From Berberis thunbergii (lineage: Eukaryota > Streptophyta > Magnoliopsida > Ranunculales > Berberidaceae), in NCBI GenBank assembly GCA_003290165.1, contig QNQO01000512.1, positions 434,001-498,000 of the forward strand: 64,000 bases of DNA, read 5' to 3'. How positions within the stretch are numbered: the first letter of the stretch is position 1; each line of letters starts with the position of its first letter. A model generated the notes under the pieces. That model was not told the DNA's origin. It saw only the letters and a program-made list of their open reading frames with translations, and searched no databases. Both the position numbers and the translations under genes were made by a program. This document shows positions 45,960 through 57,925 of the stretch, in pieces.

Positions 45960-48282
45960 AGAATTGTAGAAAAACAAAATCTATTTACGAATCAGAGTGG
46001 TGTTTTATTATACATTATTGACTGGGGCAAACGTTAAATCATAAGGATTGGAGATAAAAAAAAATAGATAGGATTGAAGATTGAAAAATGTGCTGAGAGT
46101 TGAAATTCATTTCTTAAGATGACACATTTTAAATATAAAACACATAGAAGGGGAAAGAAAATGAAATTTTTGTTAAAAATAATTGATGGAATGTAGATTT
46201 GGCGGAGATAGAAAGTATTGTGTTTTCTTTTTATCATAACTATCTATATGGTTGTCGGTTTTTGGTAAACTTGGTATCATTAAAATGCAATTTTTAAGAT
46301 ATTTCCTACAAAATCAATGATCAATACAAACATTTAAAATTTCAAAATATGTAGTTTATTATTAAAACATATAAATACTTTCATGCCTAAGTATAATATT
46401 TTCACAGAAACGGACGTACACTTTAATGAACATTAAAACAAAGACTCCGAACATGCAACCGATTCAAATTTTAACCAAGCTTGACTATAAAAAAAAATTA
46501 GTATTTTTACCATAAAATAGGTTTGCACTTTAAAAATTAGTTTCCATTCTAAAATATGATGTTTTTTTTTATGAAACAAATTGAGGGGGTGGGGATGGCG
46601 TCCAGTGCATGATAGTTAGGAACAAAAAAAAATTGTACATGGAGCGTCAACGACACGGGTAATGTGCTAGTTTATATTATAAATCAGCTATGTGTTTCAC
46701 TATTCATTAAGAATTGTAGATAAAAGAGAGCTAGGATTGAAAATTTAGAAAATGTTGAACGTTGAGATTCATTCTCCATAATAATAAGTTTGTCAATATA
46801 AACATGTGAAAATGTAAAAGAAAATGAATATAAAACTTGAAATGACTACGTGAAATGTACATGATGCAGAGAAAGAAAGTTTTGTTTGTTTTTTTCTTAA
46901 AATGAAAATTGTCATAACTATCTCATTAGTTGTCATGTTTTGAAGAAGTTTATATTGTTAATTTAAATATTTTTTCATATGAAATCAATGATAATACAAA
47001 TGCTTAAAATTTCAAAATACTCATTTCGTGTCATATGAATTTTCCATAAAAAAAAATTTCTAATACATTTTACGTCGTAAGTATTTTTAATATTTATCAA
47101 TAAAGCGATAAACATCTTAATGCACATTCAAGGAAAGACATTGAACTCTACATTTTGAAAAATCAAAGTTTTGGAATAACTCACTACGACAGTTTTAGAA
47201 TTATTTTTTATTCAATTAATTAAACTAATAAAATCGATATTGGCCTAGTGTCACAACCTACTTTCTATCTTGTCAATGACACAGGTAATACATTAGTCTA
47301 TATTACAATTCACAGTGGCATTTTACTATTCATTATTGACTAGGACAAACGTCAAATTGTAAGGATTGGATATAAAAATTGTTAGGATTGAAAGTTGGAA
47401 AATGTGTCGAGGGTTTAGATTAATTTCCTGTGATGATATATTTAAAAATATAAAACATGTAAAAGGGGAAAGAAAATGAAAGAATTATGAAAAAATTTGG
47501 TGAAATGTGTATGTGGCAAAGATATAAAGTATTGTGTTTTTTTTTCAAAATGAAAATTATCATAACTATCTACAAAATTGTCGGATTTTGGTAAACTTGA
47601 TATCTTTGAAATACAATTTTAAGGATCTTTCCAATAAAACCAATGATCAATACAAACATTTAAATTTTCAAAATATGAATTTATTATTAACACATGTAAA
47701 AATTTTAATATTTTCATGCCTAAACATAATTGTTTTTAAAAAAATGGACAACCATTTTTATAAATTCAATCAAATACTCCAAACATTCAATAGATTCTAA
47801 TTTTGACCAAGTTTGACTATAAAATAATTAGTATTTTTAATTCTAAAAATTAGTAAAATAGGCTTGCACCTAAAAAAATTAGTTTATATTCTAAAATATG
47901 ATTTTTTTTAAAGGATCTGATTGAGGGCAATGGTGGTGAGAGTGTAAAGTTTATGATAATTAGCAGTAAAAAAAAATTTGAGAATGGAATGCCAACGACA
48001 CAGGTAATATGTTTGTCTATCTTACAAATCAAATACGTGTTTCATTATTCATAACGAACTGGAGATAAAAGGTAGTTAGGATTTAAAGTTTGGAAATATG
48101 GTAAAGGTTGAGATTCTTTCCCTATAATAACATGCTTGTAAATATAAAACATGTAGAATATAAAAGGAAAAAATAGTGAAAAAAAGTGATGGAGAGAGAA
48201 AATTTTGTGTATTTTTTCTCAAAAATAAAATTGTCGTAATTATTTACTTGGTTTTCGAATCTAGTAAATTTAGTATCCTTGG
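45960..48282. repeat. Tandem array of about 660-bp AT-rich units, left part
   Basis: The landmark 'gaaagtattgtgttttctt' or a variant occurs at about 46213, 46876, 47527 and 48200 (spacing 663, 651 and 673). Each unit also has 'acgacac(a/g)ggtaat', 'tttcactattcatta', 'ggattgaa(a/g)attg' and 'aattcaaattttaacc'. About 3.5 diverged units are present. No open frame is conserved between units. The array is broken at 48282 by the chromovirus and resumes after 63649. Confidence 0.85.
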
Positions 48283-48761
48283 TGTGACGGACTAGTAATC
48301 CGTGCGGCACTAGCTATCCAATTCACTAGTAAGCCTATGAGTAGTTACTTTTACGGGCATAAATATTAACTTGAGAATGCGCAATATCAATCTGTAGACA
48401 CAATAACAATGCACAATAGTCAGTAAAAGCTCTCATTCACATTCAATAGATTACAATGGGGAGGAACGTTCGGAAGGACCTTGCTCAAGACTAATTCGAT
48501 GTTATCGATCGATGGAAATACAAGTTTGAAGTTGAAAAGCAATGCAAAGAAAATAATAAAAATGCTAGCGGTACAGTCTGGCCCGACTATGCAATGGAGG
48601 CAACACGTCCTCACAGTCAAGAGCTCAAACCTTCCCCCTATAATATAGATGCTAAGCATTTGGGCACTTTTCAAAAGGGAACATTGAGTTTTGAGACCAT
48701 TAGGAAAGTCTCGAAAGGCCTCTGACCTTAGTTTCCCTGACCAACAGTACTAGTCCTAACA
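48283..48761 (-). repeat. Chromovirus 3' LTR
   Basis: On the minus strand it starts TGTTAGGACTAGTACTG and ends GTCCGTCACA. It is preceded by the purine tract 'gagtgtgggagag' (48762-48774). The short minus-strand ORF at 48420-48674 is repeated at 63308-63562 because both are LTR. Confidence 0.93.
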
Positions 48762-48774
48762 CTCTCCCACACTC

Positions 48775-49302
48775 AATTCGCTGACGCCCTCGCAGCGAAC
48801 TTTTCCAAGTACTCTTCCAGCTTTGAGAGGTATGGCAGCAGATGCTCGACTGGCTCCCAACTGATCTCTGAAGGAGGTTCATCCTGCCACTTGACCAAAT
48901 ACCGCGGTCAGCTAAGATTTTTTCCACTTCTCGATCTGGCTTAGTAGGATGCTTAGGCAATGCTCGTGTAGATACATTTCTTGTGGGATCAGTGGCATCT
49001 GCATGGTAGGACTTCAAGTTACTTGCATGGAAGACAGGATGGGTGAAACGGAGCCAATGTGGTAACTTGACGTGATAGGAGACTTTGCCGACTTTCTCAA
49101 TAATCTGTACCGGTCCCTCATACTTGCAAAACAGATTGTTGTGTGCTCTAGCTGTCCTTTTATACTTGTTGAACATATCTAGCTTCACCAATACCAAGTC
49201 CCCGACTTCAAAAGGATCAATTCGTCGTTTCTTGTCGGCCCATTTCTTTATGTGACGGGAGGCTTTCTCAAGATAGGCTCGAGAAACTTCAATGTTTTTC
49301 TG
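48775..49302 (-). pseudogene. Chromovirus integrase C-terminus and chromodomain
   Basis: The frame VLVKLDMFNKYK, CKYEGPVQIIEKVGKVSYHV and KLPHWLRFTHPVFHASNLKS is the GPY/F integrase tail. After a shift near 48900 the chromodomain follows: RYLVKWQDEPPSEISWEPVE, then HLLPYLSKLEEYLEKF, and a stop. Chromodomains steer integration towards marked chromatin. The core residues (Tyr-Leu-Val-Lys-Trp, Trp-Glu-Pro) are present. Confidence 0.88.
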
Positions 49303-50973
49303 TCAGGCTTTGACAAAATCAAGAGCTCTTGGGATGGGTCCTTGGTATCCGGTAAGTACTGTATGTGGTGTCAATGGTTGCTGACCAGTAACCAACTGAA
49401 AGGGGCTGGAGTGAGTAGCTGAGCTCTTTTCTAAGTTGAAATAGAATTGTGCAACATCAAGTAGTCCCACCCAATTTTTCTGGTTTGCACTTACAAAATG
49501 ACGAAGGTATTCTTCAAGCATAGAGTTAAAGCGATTAGTCTGTCCGTCAAATTGGGGATGTTGGCTTGTCGACATATTAAGTTTGGATCCCAAGAGCTTG
49601 AACAACTCTTTCCAGAACTTTCCTGTGAAGCGAGCATCACGGTCGCTAACAATGTTTTCGGGCAGTCCCCAATACTTCACTACATGCTTGAGGAACAATT
49701 ACGCCGTATCTTCAGCTGTGCAAGTCAGTCCGGTCGACACAAAGGTCACATACTTTGAGAATCTGTCAACAACTACAAGGATACTCCTGAAATCCTCCAC
49801 TTTCGGTAACCCCGTAATGAAGTCCATGGAAACACTTCCCCAAGGACGAGTTGGAACAAGCAGGGGCTCTAGTAAACCTACTGGTCGATCTCTTTCAACC
49901 TTATCTTGCTGGCAAATAAGACATGTTCGAACATAGGCCATTACACCCTCCTGTATCTGCGGCCAATAGAACCCCCTCTCTAGCAATGCAAGTGTTCGTC
50001 TCCAACCTGGATGTCCCGCCCAATGGGTGTCATGGCATTCTCTCAAAAGTTCTTTCCTCAAACCCGAAGTTCTCAGAACATAGAGGCGATTACCAGTTGT
50101 GAGTATTGCTCCATCTTTTATCCAGAACCGTCGAGTTTTGCCCTGTTTGATCAACTCTGTAATCGCCTTCGCTTGTGGATCTGTCTGTAGGCCTACTTTG
50201 ATCTTCTCCAAGATGGTGTGACTCGGACCAGTATGGGTTAGCACTGCAAGGTCTACCCTTCTACTGAGTGCATCAGCTACATTGTTAGTGCGCCCTGGCT
50301 TGTATTCCAATACTAAGTCAAATTCTGCTAATTTTTCCTGCCATCGAGATTGCTTGGAGGTTAGCATCTTCTGAGTGAGAAAATGGCTTGCTGCAGCATT
50401 ATCCGTTTTAACAAGGACTTGAGATCCCAAGAGGTAGTGTCTCCACACCCGTAAACAATGTATAATGGCTAGCAATTCCTTTTCCTGAGCTGAGTAACGA
50501 GACTCTGTATCATTCAACTTTCGACTCTCATATGCTACCGGGTGACCATCTTGAAGTAAAACTCTCCCTAAGGCATAATCAGATGCATCTGTTTGTATTT
50601 CAAAGGGCTTGGTGATGTCTGGCAAGGCCAATACTGGATCTTTCATCACGGCCAATTTCAAGTTTTGGAATGAAGCTTCACACTGCCTATCCCATTCCCA
50701 TGTTCGGTCTTGTTTCAACAAATTTGTCAGGGCAACAGCTCTCTTAGAGTAGTCCCTTATGAAGCGACGATAATAGTTTGCGAGTCCAAGGAAAGAACGT
50801 AGTTGAGACACGTTCTTAGGAGAGTTCCAATCATGGATTGCCTTGACTTTCTCCATGTCCATCCGAATCTTCCCATTGCCAATAACATGACCCAAGAAAT
50901 TGATCTGGGTCTGGCCAAATGAGCACTTTTCCTTCTTGACAAAGAGATGATTATCCCTAAGGATTTGGAACAC
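49303..50973 (-). pseudogene. Chromovirus RT thumb, RNase H and integrase
   Basis: The frame at 49699-50973 contains the RT connection ([20 protein letters not shown]), RNase H ([51 protein letters not shown]) and the integrase zinc motif H-x-H...C-x2-C ([22 protein letters not shown]). It then enters the core (MDFITGLPK). A stop at 49699 separates the rest of the core (49303-49698: YWGLPENIVSDRDARFTG, TSQHPQFDGQTNR). Catalytic Asp residues are visible, but the stops disable the polyprotein. Confidence 0.92.
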
Positions 50974-51708
50974 TTCTCACAAATGATGTAGGTGTTCTTC
51001 TATAGTCCCACTATAAACCACAATGTCGTCAAGATAGACAACCACAGACTCGTCCAGAAGGTGACGGAACAGGCCATTCATAAGGGTGTAAAATGTAGCT
51101 GGAGCATTGGTCAAGCCGAAGGGCATTACTAGGAACTCATATGACCCATATCTAGTAGAACAAGCAGTTTTGGGTTCGTCACCAGCAGCAATGCGGACCT
51201 GATGGTAACCTGATCTCGAGTCGAGTTTTGTAAAGTATCTGGCGGATCCAAGTTGGTCGAATAAGTCTGCAATGAGCGGCAGCGGGTATTTGTTCTTTAT
51301 AGTGACTTTGTTCAAGGCTCTATAATCAACACAAAGGCGAAGACTGCCATCATGTTTTCGCTGAAAAAGAACAGGTGCCCCATAAGGTGCTTTAGAGGGC
51401 CGAATGAATCCCGACTCCAACAAACCATCTAGCTGTGTTCTCAATTCGGTTAGCTCTGGAGGGCTCATGCGATATGGACTACGTGCGGGTGGCTTGGCAC
51501 CAGGGACTAACTCAATTTCGTGATCAATGAGCCTTCTTGGAGGTAGATTCTTTGGCAATTCATTCGGCATCACTTCGCTGAAGTCAGCAATAACTTGGGC
51601 AACTTCCTCAGGGATTTTGCTAGTATCATCTTCCATCTCTAGCTTTGCCACAGCTAAGTATGTATCTTCTCCTTTGGCCAAGCATCTCTTGACTTGGAGC
51701 GCTGACAA
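50974..51708 (-). pseudogene. Chromovirus reverse transcriptase domain
   Basis: The frame shows the full gypsy RT fingers-palm series: [80 protein letters not shown] and the catalytic [11 protein letters not shown]. It copies element RNA into DNA. A TGA immediately after HLHHL separates it from the thumb region, consistent with a C-to-T change of an Arg codon. Confidence 0.93.
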
Positions 51709-52628
51709 TATTCTATCATGAGTTGTTGGTCGAATTGAGGTTGGTACAATGGTAGTCTGGGTTCGAAAAACCCCAAGGAGTCCATGAAAGGTAATGGTCC
51801 TGCTGCAGCTCCTCGGAAGAATTCTTGGCCAAGAATCACCTTAAAATCATCAAGTGGAATGGCCAAGAAGTTTGATTTTCCTTCCCATGGACCAACCTGT
51901 AGTGGCACAGCTCTAGCCATACCATTAATAGAGATTGCCTCAGAGTTGACAGCTTTCAACTTACCCGCATCTCCTTCTAAGTTCAGACCCACACGTTTAG
52001 CTTCATCTGGGGCAATAAAATTGCCTGTCGCCCCGGAATCCAACAATGCTTGGGAAGGGAACCCATTGATAGTGATGTCGATGTATTGCAAAGCCTTCCT
52101 GTGTGGGTGCTCATACATTTCTCCTTTGACAGCATTGAGCTTGCGTAGAGCTCCCATCTGGGAGGTCTCACTGTTGGTGGGGTTCGAGCTCGATGCAATC
52201 GAGTTAGAAGGTTCTGCTTGAAGCAAGGACATTAATGAGTGTAGAGCTGGTTTGGATGGACATTTGTCTGTTGGGTGATCCCTGCTATTGCAAAGAATGC
52301 ATGGGGCAAGGACAGATGGTCTCCACTGCCCAGAGTAGTTTTGCCCTCCTTTGTTGTTGTAATTTGAGTTGCTAGAGCTGGCATTCCAATTTTTGTTGGA
52401 GCTCCAATTCTGATTGGACGGCCGGGAATTGTAGTTTCCTCGGTTCTGACTTGAGTTTCCCCATTTTTGGTGAGGTGAGCGAGCATTGGACCCTAAGCTT
52501 GAATTGGTACTGCCAGTTCTAGCTATGGAGTGATTGAGCGAAGTGGATCTAGTCATGGGCATATAATCGCTAAACCTTTCTGCTGCCGCAATAGCACTTG
52601 TAATATCTGTCACCTTCTGCCTTTGCAA
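51654..52628 (-). pseudogene. Chromovirus nucleocapsid and protease region
   Basis: After an Asn/Ser-rich linker there is a zinc knuckle, CILCNSRDHPTDKC (C-x2-C-x4-H-x4-C). The retropepsin YIDITINGFPSQALLDSGAT follows, with the catalytic Asp-Ser-Gly form of the site, and then [10 protein letters not shown]. The last part overlaps the RT frame start by 55 bp, which points to a frameshift between them. The open length is 324 residues. Confidence 0.9.
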
Positions 52629-53369
52629 TTCTGCTTGTAAAGCGGCTGAGCTTGTTCCATGAAGCAGAAAACTTTGTCCTTCTCAGACATGTCTCGAATA
52701 TCCAGCAAGCAAGTTGAGAATTGTCGGACATAGTCTCGAATATTGCTTGTCTGTTTGATGGTGTGGAGCTTCCTCCTTGCTAAGAAATCAGTGTTCTCAT
52801 GCAAGAATTGATTTCTGAGTTCCTTCTTGAGGTCTGCCCAAGTTCTAATAAGGATGTGACCTTCTTCCATATCTGTATATTTGGTTCTCCACCATAGTTT
52901 TGCATCACCTGCTAAGTACATGGTCGCCATGGTAACCTTGGCTTCTTCTGATTCGGGGTTCACCGCGCAAAAATACTGCTCTAGATCAAACAAGAAGTTC
53001 TCTAACTCCTTCCCATCTCATGCCCCAGCATATGACTTTGGCTCAGGCACTTTCATCCTAGGGTGATCAGTCGTCCCTGTGGCCTTAGTCAGCAAGCCAA
53101 CCCTTGCAAATAAGTCCTCCAACTGTAATTGGAAGTCACTCATCACCTGAGCTGTGGGGTGAGGCGACTGTCCGTCCCTCTAAGTTATCAACGTGCTCAG
53201 CCAGCGAATCCACTCTGTCTGCTAGTGAAAAGAGTCCATCCAACCGACTAATTTGTTCTCCCAAAGTGTTCAACTGGTCCATTCTGCTTTCTAGTCTATG
53301 CATTCGACTAGCCTGTCGTTCCTCCATAGCGCTAAGGCGCTCATTTTGTTCCTGCATCCTAGTTTGCAT
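52610..53369 (-). pseudogene. Chromovirus gag
   Basis: It starts at the ATG at 53369 (MQTRMQEQNERLSAMEERQ) with a Glu/Leu-rich coiled coil. A frameshift near 53140 follows, and a TGA near 53020 sits in the SYAGA-x-DGKELENF segment. The capsid domain continues: FDLEQYFCAVNPESEEAKVT, YLAGDAKLWWRTKY and ADLKKELRNQFLHEN. The start lies 10 bp after the primer site, which is close but usual for this group. Confidence 0.88.
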
Positions 53370-53489
53370 TCAACAAGCTCTGGCTTTGATACCAACTGTC
53401 ACAGACTAGTAATCCGTGTGGCACTAGCTATCCAATTCACTAGTAAGCCTATGACACTACACCAAAAGGGCCATTTAGTTACGCCGAGC

Positions 53490-53945
53490 TGCCCACGGTT
53501 CTAAACCGTTGGTACATTTGCCACGGCCTACAACCGTAGCTATAAGTACCAACGGCTTAAAACCGTGGGTAATAAACACCCTGGCCACGGTTTAAAACCG
53601 TTGGTATATTTTGCACGGCTAAAAACCGTGACTAATATTAGCAACGGCTACAGACCGTGGGAATTATTCGCAACGGCTCAAAACCGTTGCAAAAATTTTT
53701 TTAGCAACGGTTATGAACCGTGGCTAACCTAGCAACGGCTCAAAACCGTTGCAACAAACAAATTTAGCAACGGTTTTAAACCGTGGCTAGGCTTAGCAAC
53801 GGCTAAAAACCGTTGCAACAAATAAATTTAGCAACGGTTTTAAACCGTGGCTAGATCTAGCAACGGCTAAAAACCGTTGCAAAAACAAATTTAGCAACGG
53901 TTTTAAACCGTGGCTAGCTCTAGCAACGGCTAAAAACCGTGGCTA
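53490..53945. repeat. Left subterminal palindrome array of Pack-CACTA
   Basis: Fifteen motif copies such as 'aacggttttaaaccgtggct' and 'aacggctaaaaaccgttgc' were counted, with starts from 53497 to 53925 spaced 26-36 bp. Each is a near-perfect palindrome around TTTAAA or CTAAAA. In En/Spm elements such repeats bind the transposase. Confidence 0.93.
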
Positions 53946-54210
53946 CATGAAAAGCAAAAAAAAATGGGCGGGCTATTTTTGGCGCTCAACCTTCCCTCCT
54001 CGACTTTCATCGACAAATATTTCACAAAATCGATCGACCTGCGCGCTTCTTCTCTCCCTCGACCTACTTCCCTCCATTGACCAGCTCCCTCCCTCGACTC
54101 AACTTCCCCCTGCTCCTTCTCCTTCCCTGCTCCCTCCCTCGACTTCCCTCCTCCCCTCCTTCCCTGCTCCCTAGGGTTCTCGCATCCTCATCCAATTTCA
54201 GAGGAATTGA

Positions 54211-54922
54211 AAAGGCACCCCAGGTCTTCTTCTTCTCCTTCTCTATTACCCCTTTCTCTGTCTCTCTATTGCTTGGTTTGGTTTGGGTTCCATTTCTCTG
54301 TAAGTCGCAAATTGGGTGATTTGATCGAATGGGTTAATTGGAATGTTGGAAGAGATGCAAACCCAGTGCTGGAAAGAAGGTTAGATCTTCTCTCTTTATT
54401 TATTTTCAAGTTTTAATTTTTTTAGGACTATTTGGGTATAATATTTTTGTTCTTTGTTTCAGATTTTGGAGAAGTTGTTGAAGAGGGGTGGAAAGCTTAA
54501 AGGTTTTGTCCTTGTCTCTCTCCCTCTCTTGTTCTTTCTCTACTGAATGTTTGTTTTCATGCTTTGTGCATTGCTTTTTGTTTAAAATTAGAATTTGGGT
54601 ATATTTCAATTTGTAAAATTGATCAATCTGTACCCTTGGTTTTTTGGGGTTCTTGTTTAGTTGTTAAAGCTTAATGGGTTTTTTTTTTTTTGTATGAAAG
54701 TGATTTGATCTTGTTTGGGTTGTTTGTTTTTGTGATTAGAAGACCAAGCCAGTCTCCCTCATTTGCCAAGTCTATGATGCTATTGCTGGGCATCGATGTT
54801 TTGGCGAAAACTATGTGCAGGAGTTAATTCAAAAGGCACCCCAGGTCTTCTTCTTCTCCTTCTCTATTACCCCTTTCTCTGTCTTTCTATTGATTGGTTT
54901 GGTTTGGGTTCCATTTCTCTGT
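54211..54922. repeat. 95-bp direct duplication around a captured exon end
   Basis: 'aaaaggcaccccaggtcttc' begins a block at 54211-54305 that is repeated almost exactly at 54829-54922, up to 'ccatttctctgtaagt'. Only a few bases differ. The second copy is the true exon 3' end and intron start of the PLP-homeostasis fragment. The first is a duplicate placed 618 bp upstream. Confidence 0.88.
54740..54844 (+). pseudogene. Captured exon: pyridoxal-phosphate homeostasis protein (YggS/PROSC family)
   Basis: The exon is bounded by AG at 54738-54739 and GT at 54845, 105 bp, in frame. It reads KTKPVSLICQVYDAIAGHRC and then FGENYVQELIQKAPQ. The KTKP start and FGENYVQE are the signature of the PLP-binding YggS/PROSC barrel protein; the first Lys should be the cofactor lysine. 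Only one exon is present, so no functional protein can be made alone. It is sense with the other plus-strand cargo. Confidence 0.88.
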
Positions 54923-55355
54923 AAGTACACAAACATTATAGCTCTTGAAGGAAATGAAGAAGCTCAAACCAGAGGTGTAATAGGTGTTGGTGATATTTTT
55001 TCTGGAATAGGTGTAATTATGGGCTCATAGGCCTCTATGACTCATTACTCTGCACCCCATTATAAAAACTGTGACTCCGTCACTGAGAATATTGATATGT
55101 TCTGGTTGCAATTTTCAGATCCACAACCAAGTCATACACAAAAGTGGTGTATGAGAGCATATCACAACACAGAGGGATGTGGGGTTCACAGCTTTTGTTG
55201 TTGTTGGTGGTGGGTGCTCTAAACAACAAATTTTCCAAATGGGTGCTCACTTTGGTTTTGAATAAGAAGTTGATCACTTTTTTCGTGTTATGATTGCAAC
55301 TTGGTGTTATGCACATGTAGCTCAAGTGCTACGTACTACTCAGAAACTCATTAAT

Positions 55356-55416
55356 GAATGCACCAATTTCTGCACCTGCAACAATTAGACTCTTCTTCCA
55401 TGATTGCTTTGTCGAA
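55356..55416 (+). pseudogene. Captured fragment: class III peroxidase active-site segment
   Basis: The frame APATIRLFFHDCFVE matches the distal-histidine signature (RLFFHDCFV) of secreted plant class III peroxidases. A possible donor GT follows at 55417. Only about 60 bp are recognisable. The sequence before it has no match that I can name. Confidence 0.65.
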
Positions 55417-56011
55417 GTAATTTACCATCCTAGATGATAGTTATGCTCTCGTGTTAGCATATTCTGTTGGGTCTGTAGCTAGAATGTACATTGTACATGT
55501 GGTTCAGTTGTGACAGAAGTAGCATAGTTTCAAGCTTTTATGCCGTTTTTATCTGCATGTCGGTTCTCATCTTTAGTTCCAAAGTTTCTATTTTTGTATG
55601 TTTCCTGTTGGCATGCATCAATCAATTTTTATGGCCCTATAATTGTTCAGTATGGTGGTTAATGTCACTTTGATGTTTTCCTAAGAACCTCGGACCCTAT
55701 AGTGCATGCTATCATTGTGCAATAGACACATTAGTATTACTATGTCAGTACTCATGCACACACACGAAGACTAGTGTTTATCATTTTTGTCTAATTTCAT
55801 TCAGTTTACCTATTAAAAATAAATGTCATTGCTTCTTTCCAAATTTGCCACGACTTACGTAGTTTGAACTCTGCTTCTTTCCTTGCTTTCATGTTAAAAA
55901 AATTTTATTCTAGGAAATTTTTCTTTCAGTTTTAAAGGTTTTTACTTGGACTGCTAGTAGAGATTCTGCAAAATACATCATATAGCTCTTTACTAACTTT
56001 GACATCAACAG

Positions 56012-56488
56012 CCGCAGCATTTCATGCAATCTTTGCCACCAATGCAACGGGCCCAGTTGCAACATCAATTGCAGCAGCAGCAACAACAGCAACAGCTGAG
56101 ACAGCAAGTGCATCAACAGGGAATTCAACCGGCATCTGCAATAAAGCAATCCTATCAGAACGGTGTATGTGCTCGGCGGTTGATGCAGTATTTATATCAT
56201 CAACGTCATCGTCCTTCTGTAAGCTACTGTTTAATTTGCTATTTATAGCCTGTGTGATAGATTTATGCCTTTTCTTTTTTTAAGTCTGTTCAGAAACGTT
56301 TTATTGATTTTTTGGAAGAAGAAACTGTCCTAACTTTTCTGCACTTCTATGTTTAGGACAATACCATTGTATACTGGAGGAAGTTTGTTGTAGAATATTT
56401 TTCCCCCCGTGCCAAGAAAAGGTGGTGTCTGTCTTTATACGATAATGTGGGACAACATGCTCTTGGTGTTTTTCCTCAGGCAACTATG
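56012..56488 (+). pseudogene. SEU: Captured SEUSS-like co-repressor exons (LIM-domain-binding family)
   Basis: Exon a (56012-56218) reads PQHFMQSLPPMQRAQLQ, a glutamine-rich tract and SYQNGVCARRLMQYLYHQ. Exon b (56357-56488) reads DNTIVYWRKFVVEYFSPRAK, then WCLSLYDN and GVFPQATM. This is the start of the LDB-like dimerisation domain of SEUSS, which with LEUNIG represses floral homeotic genes. Both exons have AG/GT borders, are open and join in frame, with the intron kept. The rest of the gene is absent. Confidence 0.93.
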
Positions 56489-57179
56489 GTTTGTGTCTCA
56501 CTACTATCATATAAGTTCTGAATTTGTGATTTTTTATTAAGACGTTTGAACATTTAGTTTCAGATCCCTTTCCTGGTTTATAATGTGAGCGGGTAAACAT
56601 ATGGTCTATGTTCTATTATATTTGTCCTTTTTGAATTGAAGAAACTCAAGACAGGAGTTGTGAATTATAAGATATTCGTGAAAGAGGAAAGACTTTGAAA
56701 ATCGTTGATGATTTGTGTCGTGTAAAAGTTAGAACATGCATTTACACACAAAAAAGGTGCAAAATAATTTTCGATATACAAAGTGAACAAATAGATATTA
56801 TATATTATGCACTCTTTTGTGATGGGATGGTAATCCTATCTCGCTTCTGTATAGCATGAAGCCTATTATGAACTATAAAAATGTGTTCGTATTGGTCGCC
56901 ATTTTGTTTCTGTAAATTATTACTTTATTGGATTCTATGAGGGCATTTATATCCTTTTAGGTACACAAAAATGAAAAATTATAACAACATTATGTTTGTA
57001 TCTTGGTTTCATGTTCGAAATTCATATTGCATATTGCTTAGAGGTTGTAGTCTTGTTGATACAAATAATGTCAGCTTAGGTCACCTCTCTACAAAATAAA
57101 TATACTGGACAATGTTTTGATCTCTTATTAGTATCTGTTGATCTGTGTTCTAAATTGTCTAAAATTCACTCTGTGTTCT

Positions 57180-57623
57180 CTTATTAGTTTTGTTGGTGTT
57201 GATATAATGGACTGCATTTGCTGAATCAATACAGATAATCAGCTTCTGGTGCTGTCCTCGTAAAGCCATTTTCAGACCAGCTTCAACCCCTTGGAGCTCA
57301 TGCAGGATCACTGTCCGACCTGATTGGGAACCTGCTCCTGCTGCTAAAACAGCACCTCGATGATCTCGGATAAGAGCTCCATACCCCCCTGTTGAGCCTT
57401 GCATTGAGCCATCTGCTCCTGCTGCTGAAACAGCTTCATAACCCCCTGTTGAGCCTTGCAGTGAGCCATCTGCTCCTGCTGCTGGAACAGCACCTGTTTG
57501 GTCACTCATAAGAGCTCCATCCCCCCCTGTTAAGCCTATCAGCGAGCCATCTGAGTTGACAGTGACCCACCCTGGATCAGGCCTATGCCATGTGTGCCAT
57601 GTACTGGCTGTGTGCTTGTACAC
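57180..57623 (-). pseudogene. Captured RNase H-like (RVT_3) fragment with internal repeats
   Basis: The minus frame reads [19 protein letters not shown] and later GGYGALIRDHRGAVLAAGA, then LHELQGVEAGLKMALRGQ and LIICIDSANAVHYI. This is the plant RNase H-like fold with Asp-Gly-Ser, Glu and Asp of the active site. A unit of about 28-45 residues ([19 protein letters not shown] type) is repeated in tandem within the domain. There is no ATG start, so it is a fragment. It is the only cargo on the minus strand. Confidence 0.75.
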
Positions 57624-57925
57624 TGAGGTTATTGCTGGAGAAGGAATGATTGTAACTGCAGGGGTGATAGACTGTCATGTCCATTACATATGTCCTCAAA
57701 TGACATTTGAAGCTATATCAAGCGATTAGATTTCTATTTATATATTTATTTCCTTTGAGCAGTCAAGCTTAACAGAATCTTAGCAATGGCCAAATGTATA
57801 GATAGGAATGCTAGAACACTAGATAGGTCTAGAAAATCAACTATAGCATGGCAAAAAAATTAACAGTTATTGACTCTTCATGATGACGTTGTTGTCTCTG
57901 AAAGTAACTTTTAATAATCCCTGAA

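Larger units (their letters stand above)
43740..45960. other. Intergenic region upstream of the MYB gene
   Basis: No gene was recognised. It has a (GAA)n run at about 43862-43885 within a GGA-rich stretch, two small foldbacks (listed) and diverged direct repeats at 44.66-45.66 kb. These share 'ggaccatagactcgtggca' (44740, 44970, 45328) and 'ttgagaatacatacaaa' (45066, 45598). A (TA)n run lies at about 45866-45883. Confidence 0.6.

Noticed and set aside
48420..48674. Conserved 84-residue frame seen twice (also 63308-63562)
   Set aside because: Both copies are the same part of the two chromovirus LTRs; the similarity comes from LTR duplication, not from coding selection.
49498..52221. Plus-strand frames of 86-145 residues
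   Set aside because: They are shadows of the chromovirus polyprotein on the minus strand.
53490..53945. CRISPR-like spaced repeats
   Set aside because: The repeats are palindromic, diverged and bounded by transposon ends; this is a plant genome and the spacing holds no unique spacers. They are CACTA subterminal repeats.
54311..54510. Possible extra captured exons (WVNWNVGRDANPVLERR, then ILEKLLKRGGKLKG)
   Set aside because: They have plausible splice borders but no family I can name; they could be intron or leader sequence, so no gene was called.
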